A stretch of 64,000 nucleotides of DNA from UBA6144 sp964399165 (lineage in GTDB: Bacteria > Bdellovibrionota > Bacteriovoracia > Bacteriovoracales > Bacteriovoracaceae): the NCBI GenBank assembly GCA_964399165.1, contig CAYNPO010000011.1:1-64000 (forward strand). The letters run 5' to 3'. The notes beneath the pieces were generated by a model that made no database searches, was not told the DNA's origin, and was given only the letters and a program-made list of their open reading frames with translations. Shown in pieces: positions 44,324-52,900 of the stretch (positions within the stretch are counted from its first letter, which is position 1; the number at the start of each line of letters is the position of its first letter). Position numbers and translations under genes: made by a program.

Positions 44324-45898
44324 ATGGTCCTTCCCCTCTTTTTCGCTTTTATGGGCCTGGCCGTCCAGGCCTTCTCCCAGGAGCTCCCGCGCGCCCTGGC
44401 GGAGGGATACTTGGGCGAGAAAGACCCCACGCCTTATGCGGGCCCCTGGCGCCCCCAGTTCCGTCAGGACGCCTATTTCGGCCGTCTCCATTGGGACGAC
44501 GAAGAGTTCCAGCGGGGCTTCTTCCACATTTATCTATGGCCCGAGGCCCCCGAATACTCGCTCTTCTTGGACGAGGAGGTCATGGGCGCCAACTCGTGTC
44601 CCAACGATTCGCTCTCCGGCCTTTTTGATGATCTCCGCTATGGGCACCGGTTGTTGGTGCTCTCCCACCTGCTGGAGGGACTGCACGCATTGGAAGCGGA
44701 TGGGCGGCGCCTGCGTCAGCCCGACCTGTGTCCCTGGGACTTGCCGAAGCTGGTGGCGGAGTGCCGCCCGAAGGGCGGCGAGATGCGCTCGTTTCTAGAA
44801 GCCTTGCTCGCCCAAGACGTCATGCCTCCCCAGGTGATGCTCAAGGACCACAACTTTTCCGCTTTCGAGCGCGTCTGGCTGAAGGAGGCCGCTGAGGGTC
44901 CGTTGTCCCCTGGGCCCGCACGCCTCCAAGCACGCTGCCGGGCCGAGGGCCGCTCTTGCCAGTCCCTGGTTCCCACCATCGCGGTGGAGATGGCCAAACG
45001 CGCCTGCCAGGAGGACCGTGCCCTGTTCAAGCAGGTCTGTTCCGAGGAGGATGAGCTTTACGGCCTCTCCGGCGCGCCTGTGGTCGCTTACCTCTTGGGC
45101 CGCTCCAACCTCATGGCGTTGTATGACCGTGAAGGTTATGGGCAAGGGTGCCTGCGACGCTTCGGCCAGTTGCTTGGTCGCAAGGAAAAAGTGCCGCCGC
45201 ACTTGTTGGGCCTCTTGCCCGTCGTGCATGGCACGTTGGTGCGCGCGGGCCTACCGCCGGAAGGCCGGCCCTTCGTTCATGGGGCGCTCAAGGAGTTCCG
45301 CCAAAAAGGGCTGAGCAAGGTGTTCGAGCCCACCGTTCCCCCGGCCAAGACCGAAGTCACACAGGCTCCCCGGCCCGCCGTGCCGGCCCCTCCCAGGCCC
45401 GTGCCCACGCCCGCTCCGGCGGTGGCGGTGGTGAAGAAGGAGGCGCCCCCGCCCGCGCCCAAACCCCGCCCGCCCGAAATCACCGAGGACCCGAAATCCG
45501 CCTTCCTCCAGGCGTCGGAAGTGCGCCGGGCCCAGGACCTGGACCAGACGGAAGTGGACATGGCGAAGTTCCGCTACGACCACGTCTTCACCTTGGCCGA
45601 GCTGCGTCTGCTCGAGGTGAACCTCCGGACCTATGTCACACGCAAGGCCCTGGAAGAGATGCGCACCTACGACAAACTGGGCACGGAGGCGGCGCCCATG
45701 CCCCTCACCTTCATCAAGTACCTCATCGACGCCAACCACCATCAGGGCCTGTACAACATGGTGAACGTGCTCGGGGACGAGTTCTGGGTGCTCAACGACG
45801 TGGACAAGCGCTGGAAGCCCAAGCTCGAGTTGGTGGTGATGAAGAACGACGACAGCACCGGCCGCCAGTGGCAACTGTGGGTCCGCCGTCCAGAGTGA
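44324..45898 (+). CDS. secreted hypothetical protein with Pro-rich linker, 524 aa
   Basis: The start at 44324 has GGGAG just upstream and gives a signal peptide (MVLPLFFAFMGLAVQAFSQ). The N-terminal ~340 residues are helical, with cysteines; ~345-400 is a Pro/Ala/Lys linker (APPRPVPTPAPAVAVVKKEA); the last ~120 residues form a separate domain (FTLAELRLLEVNLRTYVTRK, ending WQLWVRRPE). No known domain recognised. The linker suggests a periplasmic protein spanning a distance or binding the wall. Confidence 0.68.
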   Translation: MVLPLFFAFMGLAVQAFSQELPRALAEGYLGEKDPTPYAGPWRPQFRQDAYFGRLHWDDEEFQRGFFHIYLWPEAPEYSLFLDEEVMGANSCPNDSLSGLFDDLRYGHRLLVLSHLLEGLHALEADGRRLRQPDLCPWDLPKLVAECRPKGGEMRSFLEALLAQDVMPPQVMLKDHNFSAFERVWLKEAAEGPLSPGPARLQARCRAEGRSCQSLVPTIAVEMAKRACQEDRALFKQVCSEEDELYGLSGAPVVAYLLGRSNLMALYDREGYGQGCLRRFGQLLGRKEKVPPHLLGLLPVVHGTLVRAGLPPEGRPFVHGALKEFRQKGLSKVFEPTVPPAKTEVTQAPRPAVPAPPRPVPTPAPAVAVVKKEAPPPAPKPRPPEITEDPKSAFLQASEVRRAQDLDQTEVDMAKFRYDHVFTLAELRLLEVNLRTYVTRKALEEMRTYDKLGTEAAPMPLTFIKYLIDANHHQGLYNMVNVLGDEFWVLNDVDKRWKPKLELVVMKNDDSTGRQWQLWVRRPE

Positions 45899-45913
45899 GG
45901 GTGGCCAGAAGGG

Positions 45914-46558
45914 TCAGCGCCACCAATCCGCCCGCACCACCCGCGCGCCACTTTCCCGGGCGGAGGCGATGCCCGGCGCGGAGTCCTCGAACACCAAAGT
46001 CTCCCGCGGGCCCACGCCCAGCCCGAGCATGGCGCGCAGGTAGGGTTCCGGATGGGGTTTGGGATGCCGCACGTCCTGGAACGTGAGAACTATGTCGAAG
46101 GCGTTGGCGAGGCCCGCGGCGCTGAGCAAGGCCCGCGTCACCACGTCCTCGCTTGAAGTCACCAGGCCAGTGAGGAGGCCTTTGAGCCGGGCCTCGGCCA
46201 AGAACGTCGCCAGGTCGGGATGGCCCCAGAGTTCCGGGGCCAGGCGCGGGATCATTTCCAACAGGCGGGCGTTCTTCTCACGCACAAAACCGGCTTCATC
46301 CATTCCCGGCGGGAATCCGGGCCAATGGCGCGCCAACGCCACCACCTGCCGGTCGGCGAGTCCCTTGAGGCGCGTTTCGGTTTCTTCCGGGGGAAAAGGG
46401 GGCGTGAGGCCCCAGGCGGAGGACATATCCCGCAGTGCCTGGGCGTGCAGTTCCTCGGTGCGCAGGAGCGTTCCGTCCATGTCGAAGAGAACCGCCCGCA
46501 AGTCGGGATGGGGTTGGCGCAACGCATTTAGGACGGGGAATCGCTGCAAAACTTCCAT
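45914..46558 (-). CDS. HAD-superfamily phosphatase (phosphoglycolate phosphatase/beta-PGM type)
   Basis: 214 residues with HAD motif I VLFDMDGTLLRT, motif II LVTSSED, motif III KPHPEPYL and motif IV FEDSAPGIAS. The helical cap between motifs I and II places it in the PGP/beta-phosphoglucomutase subfamily. The start at 46558 keeps the fold compact; longer upstream extension overlaps the divergent gene. Substrate not determined. Confidence 0.85.
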   Translation of the reverse strand: MEVLQRFPVLNALRQPHPDLRAVLFDMDGTLLRTEELHAQALRDMSSAWGLTPPFPPEETETRLKGLADRQVVALARHWPGFPPGMDEAGFVREKNARLLEMIPRLAPELWGHPDLATFLAEARLKGLLTGLVTSSEDVVTRALLSAAGLANAFDIVLTFQDVRHPKPHPEPYLRAMLGLGVGPRETLVFEDSAPGIASARESGARVVRADWWR

Positions 46559-46632
46559 ACCCCCATTATGCCGGCGTACCGGAGAGATGTCGCCATTGAG
46601 GTTGCGGAGGGGGTGGTGTATCCCTGGGGCCC

Positions 46633-48336
46633 ATGAAAAAAGACATCGTTTCGCAGCTTTTGCTCGAGGCCCAGGCCTACCGCCAGTTCGAAGACATTGA
46701 GCGGCTGGTGGAGAGCGGCGCGGACCTGGCCGCCGTGCCGGTCCAACCGCTGTTCGTGGCCCTGCGGGCCACCTCCCAGGACCAAGTGGCCAAGGTACTT
46801 CCTCGCATGAACCCGGACCAGCGCCAGGCGCTGGTGGACATCGATCTTTGGCACAAGGACCAGCTGGACCCCGAGGCCGCCAACTGGTGGCTGGAAGTCT
46901 ACGCACGCTGCCCGGATGAGTACGTGCGCGCCGAATTCGCCCGCTCAGAGGATTTCCTGCTCGCCCTCAAGTCCCAGTGCGAGGTCTATACCTTCGACCC
47001 CGAGGACCCCGAGTATCCCGACCACGACTCCTTCTTCATCACGGAGGACCAGCAATTGTTGGTCGCCTACCCAGAAGACTGTCCCTGGGGCCAGGAGTTA
47101 CAACGGTTGGTGAAGGACCTCTACACCCAAATGGGGCCCGAACACGCTTACGCCCACCTCCTGAAGATGGTCTCTGATTCCTGGATGGTGATGGAGGAGG
47201 AGAATTACCAGCGCAAGAAGGAGCGGCTGCGGGACTACGGTTTCGTGGACTACTATGAGGCCCTCGCCATGGACGCCGTATTCCCCTCGGAAGAAGCCGC
47301 CCGCGGATGGCTCAAGGGCCGCACTGGCGCCACTGGGGAAGTGGATGGGGGCATGCGCAACCAGGCACTCCACGCTTCGGCCCTCGTGCCCTACCAAAAG
47401 GGGTTGGATGGCCTCAAAGACGCCCTGGCGTCCGTCGCGGACGCGCGCCGGGAGGATTTCCTGCACTTCAGTTTTGTGCGGCTGGTGAACGCGCGCCTCA
47501 CCGCCGACGAGGCGCTCAAGGGCGGCGCCGTGTCCATGGCGCGCTCGGGCAGCAAGGCGCGCCAGCGCCTGGAGCTAGGATTTGCCTGGGCCGCCCGCGA
47601 AATCGGTGGCGGGCAAGTCTTCGCCAAGCTGGACTTCGCCGACCTCCACAAGTTGGGCAACACCCTATTGGAAGGCCGCAAGAAGCAAATGAAAAAGGCC
47701 CTGGCCGCCACGCCTTTCGAGCACGCCTCCGACCAGGCTTTCCTGGGCATGTATTGGAACGCTTTCCTGGAAAACGCCTTGGATGAGCCGGTGAAGCTCA
47801 AGGTGGATGGTTCCAGTCCCCCGGCGGAAGTGCGCGACATGGAAGGGTTTGGCGTTTTCGCCGGCATGTGCGACGGCTTCACGCAGATGCTCCCCTTCAT
47901 CGTCCAGACCCACAAATCCCTCCAGGCCATGCTCAAGGACAACCGGCTGCACGATTCCTTCTACCTGAACTACGCGGCCACAGAAATCGACTTTGAGGCC
48001 GTGATGCTCTCCAGCTTCATCAATTTCACCTTGGGACACTTTGATCGCGCCGAGGCGGCCAAAATGGGCGTGCGGGTGGACGAGCTCAAAGAATTCTACC
48101 GCCGCTTCTTCGTCCCTCGGGAAGGGGAGTGGTTGCTCAACGGTTCCGATCCCGCCCTGCTCTCGGCAGTGGAGGGCTTTGCCACCCGCTTCGGCTTCGG
48201 GACGGTGCCCTTCTTCGGCCGCTGGCTCACGCAGGTGATGGTGGAGCAGCTCAACGGTTACGACATCGGCGGCATGGACGACGAGGAGTTCAAGCACCTC
48301 GGCGGACCGGTGCTGCTGGTGCCGGCCGTGAACTGA
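46633..48336 (+). CDS. conserved cytoplasmic protein of unknown function (possibly DUF6178-like)
   Basis: 567 residues, no signal peptide. The N-terminal repeat-like helical segment (LLLEAQAYRQFEDIERLVES, LPRMNPDQRQALVDIDLWHK) resembles the MgtE-N-like helical region in DUF6178 proteins of delta-proteobacteria; I recall the family only by pattern. The rest is helical with aromatic residues. One base separates its stop from the start of the dioxygenase gene, so it may be co-transcribed with it. Confidence 0.55.
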   Translation: MKKDIVSQLLLEAQAYRQFEDIERLVESGADLAAVPVQPLFVALRATSQDQVAKVLPRMNPDQRQALVDIDLWHKDQLDPEAANWWLEVYARCPDEYVRAEFARSEDFLLALKSQCEVYTFDPEDPEYPDHDSFFITEDQQLLVAYPEDCPWGQELQRLVKDLYTQMGPEHAYAHLLKMVSDSWMVMEEENYQRKKERLRDYGFVDYYEALAMDAVFPSEEAARGWLKGRTGATGEVDGGMRNQALHASALVPYQKGLDGLKDALASVADARREDFLHFSFVRLVNARLTADEALKGGAVSMARSGSKARQRLELGFAWAAREIGGGQVFAKLDFADLHKLGNTLLEGRKKQMKKALAATPFEHASDQAFLGMYWNAFLENALDEPVKLKVDGSSPPAEVRDMEGFGVFAGMCDGFTQMLPFIVQTHKSLQAMLKDNRLHDSFYLNYAATEIDFEAVMLSSFINFTLGHFDRAEAAKMGVRVDELKEFYRRFFVPREGEWLLNGSDPALLSAVEGFATRFGFGTVPFFGRWLTQVMVEQLNGYDIGGMDDEEFKHLGGPVLLVPAVN

Positions 48337-48337
48337 C

Positions 48338-49054
48338 GTGGAGGGCTTTCCCGCCATCGACGGGGAGGCGTTGGGCCAGGCGCTCGTGAGCACCGGCTGG
48401 GGCCTGTGCACCGGAGTTTTAGACGATGTCACCCGCGAGCGGCTTTTGCTGGAATGCCTGGGACACCAGCCGTCTTCGCGTGTCACTCCCCTTGCTTCTG
48501 ATCCCCGCGTTTGGCTGGGCACCTACCACAAGCTAGACCACCCCCTGCCTTCATACGTGGCGCTCCTGCGCGACACCCTTTACGCCCGCCTACTCCCGGC
48601 CGCCAATGCCTGGGCGCGGGCCCTCGGACGGCCCTCTTTCCCGGCAACCTCCAGCGCTTTTAGCCAGGAGATGGCCCAGGCAGGACAAACCATCTCAACG
48701 GTGACGCTGTTTGATTTGCGCGAGGGCGATTTCGTGGGCCTACACCAAGACCTCTTCGGAGAGTTGTTTTTCCCCTTCCAGGCCGTGCTGGGACTTACCG
48801 CCCCCGGCGAAGATTACCGCGGAGGTGGATTGCGCCTTCTGTGGAAAACGCAAGCCGGACCCATCCGTTCTGAGACGGTGCATGTGCCCGCTGGGGGCCT
48901 GGTGGTTTTCCCGTGCTCCCTTCATGCGGGGGAGGGGGGGGAGGTGACCAGCGTCCTTCATGGTGTGGAGAAGGTCGAGGCTGGAGAGAGGCGCACGTTG
49001 GCGCTCTTGCTCCACGATTCGCGACCGGAGACCGGCTATGGGAGTGGGCAGTGA
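48338..49054 (+). CDS. 2-oxoglutarate/Fe(II)-dependent oxygenase-like protein
   Basis: 238 residues from a GTG immediately after the upstream stop. The iron and cosubstrate motif is visible: LHQD (His136, Asp138) and VLHGVEKVEAGERRTLAL (His208, Arg219), as in the prolyl-4-hydroxylase-like branch. Such enzymes hydroxylate amino-acid side chains or small molecules. Its stop overlaps the start of a PqqD-like gene (GTGA), linking it to the peptide-modification region; a role as a tailoring hydroxylase is inference. Confidence 0.75.
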   Translation: MEGFPAIDGEALGQALVSTGWGLCTGVLDDVTRERLLLECLGHQPSSRVTPLASDPRVWLGTYHKLDHPLPSYVALLRDTLYARLLPAANAWARALGRPSFPATSSAFSQEMAQAGQTISTVTLFDLREGDFVGLHQDLFGELFFPFQAVLGLTAPGEDYRGGGLRLLWKTQAGPIRSETVHVPAGGLVVFPCSLHAGEGGEVTSVLHGVEKVEAGERRTLALLLHDSRPETGYGSGQ

Positions 49055-49338
49055 GGCGCCGTCGCACCATGGATGACCTCGACTTGGTGTACGATCTCGA
49101 CCACCTCCTGTACCGCCGCTTGGCCGGAGAGAGGCCTCTGCTGGAAGGCCTCAATCTGCGAGATGGCGCGCCCTTCGCCGTGGAGGGGAAGGCGGTGGAC
49201 GTGCTGGAGGCCTTGGCGACTGGACTCACCCCCCGGCAGGCCTTGGCCCGCCTGGGAAGGACGTCCGCCGCCGACGAGGAGCGCTGCCGCGCTTTCGTGG
49301 AGGACCTGGTCCGGCAAGGCCTTGCCGCCGCACGCTGA
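49051..49338 (+). CDS. PqqD-like protein (RiPP recognition element type)
   Basis: 95 residues from the GTG at 49051 overlapping the oxygenase stop; an ATG at 49069 would give 89. The segment GAPFAVEGKAVDVLEALATG followed by TPRQALARLG and a C-terminal helix is the winged-helix shape of PqqD domains, which bind leader peptides of ribosomally made, modified peptides. Sequence similarity is weak, so the assignment is tentative but is supported by a second PqqD-like gene at 55850. Confidence 0.55.
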   Translation: MRRRRTMDDLDLVYDLDHLLYRRLAGERPLLEGLNLRDGAPFAVEGKAVDVLEALATGLTPRQALARLGRTSAADEERCRAFVEDLVRQGLAAAR

Positions 49339-49377
49339 GCGGTTGCAAAATCGGGTGCCAACCCGGAAGCTAGGAGC

Positions 49378-50778
49378 ATGGAGAACACCTGGTACAGGCG
49401 GGCCCGCTCGGCCGCCCGTTGGACGGCGGCGAATGGCAATGGCGCCCTCGCTGGCGCGCTCTATGGCCTCTCCTCGCCGGTATATGGGTGGAGTTGGTTG
49501 CTCTGGGTGTATTTCATTCCTCTGCTGTTTGCCGCCCAGGACCCACGGCGCGCTCGGAGCTGGCTGGCTTGGCAAGGCGTAGCTTTCGCCGTTGTGGCGG
49601 GCCAAGTCCTCATGTACTGGGTGGCGCCCGCTTTCGGGACGCTCTGGTCGCTTCCCACTTGGCAAATCCTGCCTTTTGCCATGGGGATGTTGTTCATCAA
49701 CGACCTTTCCATGGCGCTCATGCCTTGGTTGGCCCGGCTCTCCCGTTCCGGTCTGTGGCTGCTACTGGGGTTTCCGGTGTCGGCAGCCGCATTGGATTAC
49801 ATTTATCCCAAGTTTTTGCCCCACGTGCCGGCCCATTGGTTGCTCTTCCATCCGGGCGCGCTCTCCCACTTCGCGTTTCCTTACGGCGCCATTCCATTGT
49901 CCGCGCTGGTTTTGGCGGTGAACGCGGGGGTCTACCTGTTACTGAGGCGCAAGCTCGCCTGGTGGGCGGCCGGTGTGATAGTCGCCGTCGTGGCGGCCAT
50001 CAACCTAGTTCCCCCAAAAGATGTTCCGAGGCGCACGCGCACCCTCGCCGTCAGCACCGTGAACACCGACTTGCCTGTGCACTATTACCTCAGTCCCGAG
50101 GCAGCGCGGGCGCGCCACGGGATCGTCCTGCAGCTGCTGCGAGAGGCCCCCGCTGAAACCCTCGGCCGTCTGCTGGTGCTACCCGAAATCATTTACCCCC
50201 ACGATCTGGCCTCCGCCGAAGGTGAAGAGCTTCTGCGGCTGGTACGCGAGAGGGGACTTAGCGTCATCATGGGCGGGGTGAAGACAGTGGAAGGTGGCGT
50301 GGCCAACGTCATGTACTTCCTGCGGCCCGCGGGAGAAACCACGGAAGTCCAATGGATCGCCAAGCGTTTGCTGTTTCCCTTCGGTGAGACCCTGCCATTC
50401 TCGGAAACTTTGCCCTTCTTGCGGCACTTCTTCCCGGGTCCCTTCCTCTCCGTTCCCCCCGGCGGGCAGCAGTTCTTCGAGCACCGGGGCGTGCGCATTG
50501 GCACCGCCATTTGTTACGAAAGCATTTTTCCGGAATTCCTGAGGGGACGGCCACAGGTGGACCTGGTGCTTAATCCTGTGTCCGAGGCCTTCTTTCCCGC
50601 CCCGGGACAACCTGAACTCTCATTCGCCTTGAGCGTGTTTTTTTCACTCGAGAATGCCGTGACGATGTTGCGCGTGACCAACGCCGGATCCTATGGGTTG
50701 GTGGAGCGCGGGCAAGTGCGGGAGTTTGCCTTCGCGGGGGGAGACCCTAAATGGAGACACTATGACCTCGATCTCTGA
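49378..50778 (+). CDS. lnt: apolipoprotein N-acyltransferase-type enzyme
   Basis: 466 residues. About seven membrane helices (20-205) precede a nitrilase-like domain carrying the Lnt triad Glu270 (VLPEIIYP), Lys329 (IAKRLLFPFGE) and Cys379 (AICYESIFPEF). Lnt adds the third acyl chain to lipoproteins in the inner membrane. It may be the housekeeping enzyme; the position between a PqqD-like gene and an unknown membrane protein also allows a specialised acyltransferase. Its end overlaps the next gene by 17 bases. Confidence 0.9.
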   Translation: MENTWYRRARSAARWTAANGNGALAGALYGLSSPVYGWSWLLWVYFIPLLFAAQDPRRARSWLAWQGVAFAVVAGQVLMYWVAPAFGTLWSLPTWQILPFAMGMLFINDLSMALMPWLARLSRSGLWLLLGFPVSAAALDYIYPKFLPHVPAHWLLFHPGALSHFAFPYGAIPLSALVLAVNAGVYLLLRRKLAWWAAGVIVAVVAAINLVPPKDVPRRTRTLAVSTVNTDLPVHYYLSPEAARARHGIVLQLLREAPAETLGRLLVLPEIIYPHDLASAEGEELLRLVRERGLSVIMGGVKTVEGGVANVMYFLRPAGETTEVQWIAKRLLFPFGETLPFSETLPFLRHFFPGPFLSVPPGGQQFFEHRGVRIGTAICYESIFPEFLRGRPQVDLVLNPVSEAFFPAPGQPELSFALSVFFSLENAVTMLRVTNAGSYGLVERGQVREFAFAGGDPKWRHYDLDL

Positions 50779-51847
50779 GGCGCCTTCACCCTGGATCCGT
50801 GGCCCGGGGTTCGACCTGACGTTCATCTCGGGCTCGGTGTTGGCCCAGTATGCTTTCCTGCTGCTGGTGGTGTTTGGCGGCGTGCCCACCATGCTGGCCT
50901 TCTACGTTTACTCGGCCTTGCTGGATTCCCCCCACTCGGTGGCAACCCACCTGCGTGTGTTCGAAAGTGCCGAGTCCCGCGGCCGGCATTTGCGCGTTTG
51001 GCGGCTCTCCTTCCTGCTTTTTTTGGTGGGGCCTGCCGCCATGGCGCTGGTGTGGTGGTCAGGTAGCCGGTTGCCCTTCCAGGTTTTCTACCTGTCGGTG
51101 TTGCTGTGGGCGGCCTTCCATGCGGTCAGGCAGCATTACGGCTTCTATGCCCTTTACCAGCAGAAACGTGGCGGGCCCGCGGGGGCCCAGTCGCCCTGGA
51201 CCTATTGGCTCTTCCATGGGGCGTTTCTCCTGAGCGCTTTTTATTACATTTTCGCCGGTCCTTTCCCCGCCTGGGTTTTTGGGACGCCCGTGGTGGCGCA
51301 GGGGGCGCTGGACGCGGTGGCCGCGGCAATGCTGGTGGGAATGACGGCCCTCTTGGCGATCGAGACGGATGAACTGAGGCGGAATGGAACCCGCGGCTGG
51401 CCCAAGTTCCTCTTTGTGGCGGGCCTCACTTCCTTCCCCCTTTTCCTGCACTTCTCCGGCATGATCCGGGCCATCGATGTCTATTGCGTCATGCCCCTGG
51501 TGACCATCCAACACAACGTGCAGTACCTGGCTTTTGTCAGGGCGCACCAGGATAACGTGTCCCGCAAGAGCGAGGGGGATGGGCTGCGCATGCCGCGCAA
51601 CCTCCTCCAATTCGGGCTGGTGGTCCTGGGAATTGGACTGATGGTCCGCGGCATCGAATGGTCGACGACCTCGGTGGGCGAATTTTTTCCTAAAGTGGGC
51701 CCGAACTTCATCATCGTTCCCGGCGTGTCTTTTTACGATTTCATGTTGGCGACGCTTTTGGGATATTCTTTGCAGCACTATTTCCTGGACCAGTTCCTTT
51801 GGAGGCTGCGCCGGGACGAGACGTATGGAAAACATTTCAAGAGTTGA
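50762..51847 (+). CDS. polytopic membrane protein with paired histidine motifs
   Basis: 361 residues, about eight hydrophobic helices. Histidines lie at helix ends in repeating patterns: DSPHSVATH (58, 63), FHAVRQHYGF (120, 125), IQHNVQY (251) and LQHYFLDQFLWR (339, with Asp343). Two H-x4-H pairs plus single histidines recall the metal sites of membrane di-iron desaturases and hydroxylases, but I do not recognise the family. The ATG at 50762 lies within the end of lnt, so the products are probably made together. Confidence 0.7.
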   Translation: MTSISEAPSPWIRGPGFDLTFISGSVLAQYAFLLLVVFGGVPTMLAFYVYSALLDSPHSVATHLRVFESAESRGRHLRVWRLSFLLFLVGPAAMALVWWSGSRLPFQVFYLSVLLWAAFHAVRQHYGFYALYQQKRGGPAGAQSPWTYWLFHGAFLLSAFYYIFAGPFPAWVFGTPVVAQGALDAVAAAMLVGMTALLAIETDELRRNGTRGWPKFLFVAGLTSFPLFLHFSGMIRAIDVYCVMPLVTIQHNVQYLAFVRAHQDNVSRKSEGDGLRMPRNLLQFGLVVLGIGLMVRGIEWSTTSVGEFFPKVGPNFIIVPGVSFYDFMLATLLGYSLQHYFLDQFLWRLRRDETYGKHFKS

Positions 51848-51861
51848 GACCGGAGGGAAGC

Positions 51862-52419
51862 ATGCTGCGATTTTTCAAGGCCATCTTGTGCACGGCCGTC
51901 TTGTTGGGCCAGACGGTCATCGCCTCCGACCCTGAAGTGGAGTACTTCCTGGGTGAAGCTCGCTATATCAGCGGTCCCTACACGGGGCGGGCCTCGGGTC
52001 CACTTCTGCTCAAGATCGAGGTTTCCCGCGCTTCTAAGCGGATCTCCCAGATGCTCTTTGCCGGCCCGCAATCCTATTTCCCCTACAAGGCCGTGACCAT
52101 CACCTTGGACCGGACGGGCCCCGACAAATTCCGCGAAACCGCCGTGGCCAACGGAAAAACCCTGTTTCAGGGAGAAGCCAAAGTCAGCGGTCCCGATTGG
52201 GCCTGGACCAGTTGGTTGCTGGAGCGCCGTCTGGAGAATGGCGTCACCACCAGGGGCGTGTTGACTAAGACGGACACCACGCTCAGCGGGCAGCTGACCA
52301 CCTCCGTTCCCTCCAACGGGAAGACCTCGGAAATGACCGAGGACTACTCGTTCACCAAGGTGGGCCCCGAGAAGTTTAACAGCGTCTATCACACCTTCAC
52401 GCAATCCAAAAAGAAGTAG
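51862..52419 (+). CDS. secreted hypothetical protein, 185 aa
   Basis: GGAGGG precedes the ATG at 51862; signal peptide MLRFFKAILCTAVLLGQTVIA. The mature part is a beta-rich domain of about 160 residues (TLFQGEAKVSGPDWAWTSW, TLSGQLTTSVPSNGKTSE), reminiscent of lipocalin-like or other small beta-barrels, without cysteines. Family not recognised. It lies one base before the next gene and 14 bases after the membrane protein, so part of the same operon. Confidence 0.65.
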   Translation: MLRFFKAILCTAVLLGQTVIASDPEVEYFLGEARYISGPYTGRASGPLLLKIEVSRASKRISQMLFAGPQSYFPYKAVTITLDRTGPDKFRETAVANGKTLFQGEAKVSGPDWAWTSWLLERRLENGVTTRGVLTKTDTTLSGQLTTSVPSNGKTSEMTEDYSFTKVGPEKFNSVYHTFTQSKKK

Positions 52420-52420
52420 G

Positions 52421-52900
52421 GTGGCCCGGTTCCTGGCTTTGGCGCTGCTGTCCCTGATGGCCCTGGCCCAGCTTTGGGGAAGCGCCACATTGTGGTGGCA
52501 TGGCCGCCAGGGAGACGACCTATTCCTGCGGACCATGGGGGCGGTTACGGGAGTGGCAGGACAGTTCTCTTTTTTTTCCCGCTATAATTGGCGACCCGAG
52601 ACCGTCGACTACCGTTGGCGCGCGGTGGGTGCCGAGGGCCCCTGGCGGGACGTGGAGGTATTACCCTCCTGGATCTGGTACCGCTTCCGTTGGCAGGCTT
52701 CCTACTACCTCCCTCTCCTCCGCGAACGGGGAGGAGAGGCCAGTTTGCGGGAACACGCCTCCGGGCATGCGCGCCTGGTTTTCCAACGCCATCCCTGGGC
52801 CCAGCAGACACGGGTCGAGATCCGTCAGCGATACTTCCCGCCGGGACAAACCTATGCATCCGACAGCCAGCTCCTCTTCGCCGCCAAGTTCGCCCGCTGA
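52421..52900 (+). CDS. small membrane-anchored protein preceding HTTM protein (possibly DUF5819-like)
   Basis: 159 residues from the GTG at 52421. One N-terminal hydrophobic helix (FLALALLSLMALAQLWG) is followed by a soluble domain with FSFFSRYNWRPETVDYRWRA, which recalls the small proteins often encoded beside HTTM-domain proteins; the DUF5819 link is from memory and weak. Its end overlaps the HTTM gene by 47 bases, indicating a coupled pair. Confidence 0.5.
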   Translation: MARFLALALLSLMALAQLWGSATLWWHGRQGDDLFLRTMGAVTGVAGQFSFFSRYNWRPETVDYRWRAVGAEGPWRDVEVLPSWIWYRFRWQASYYLPLLRERGGEASLREHASGHARLVFQRHPWAQQTRVEIRQRYFPPGQTYASDSQLLFAAKFAR

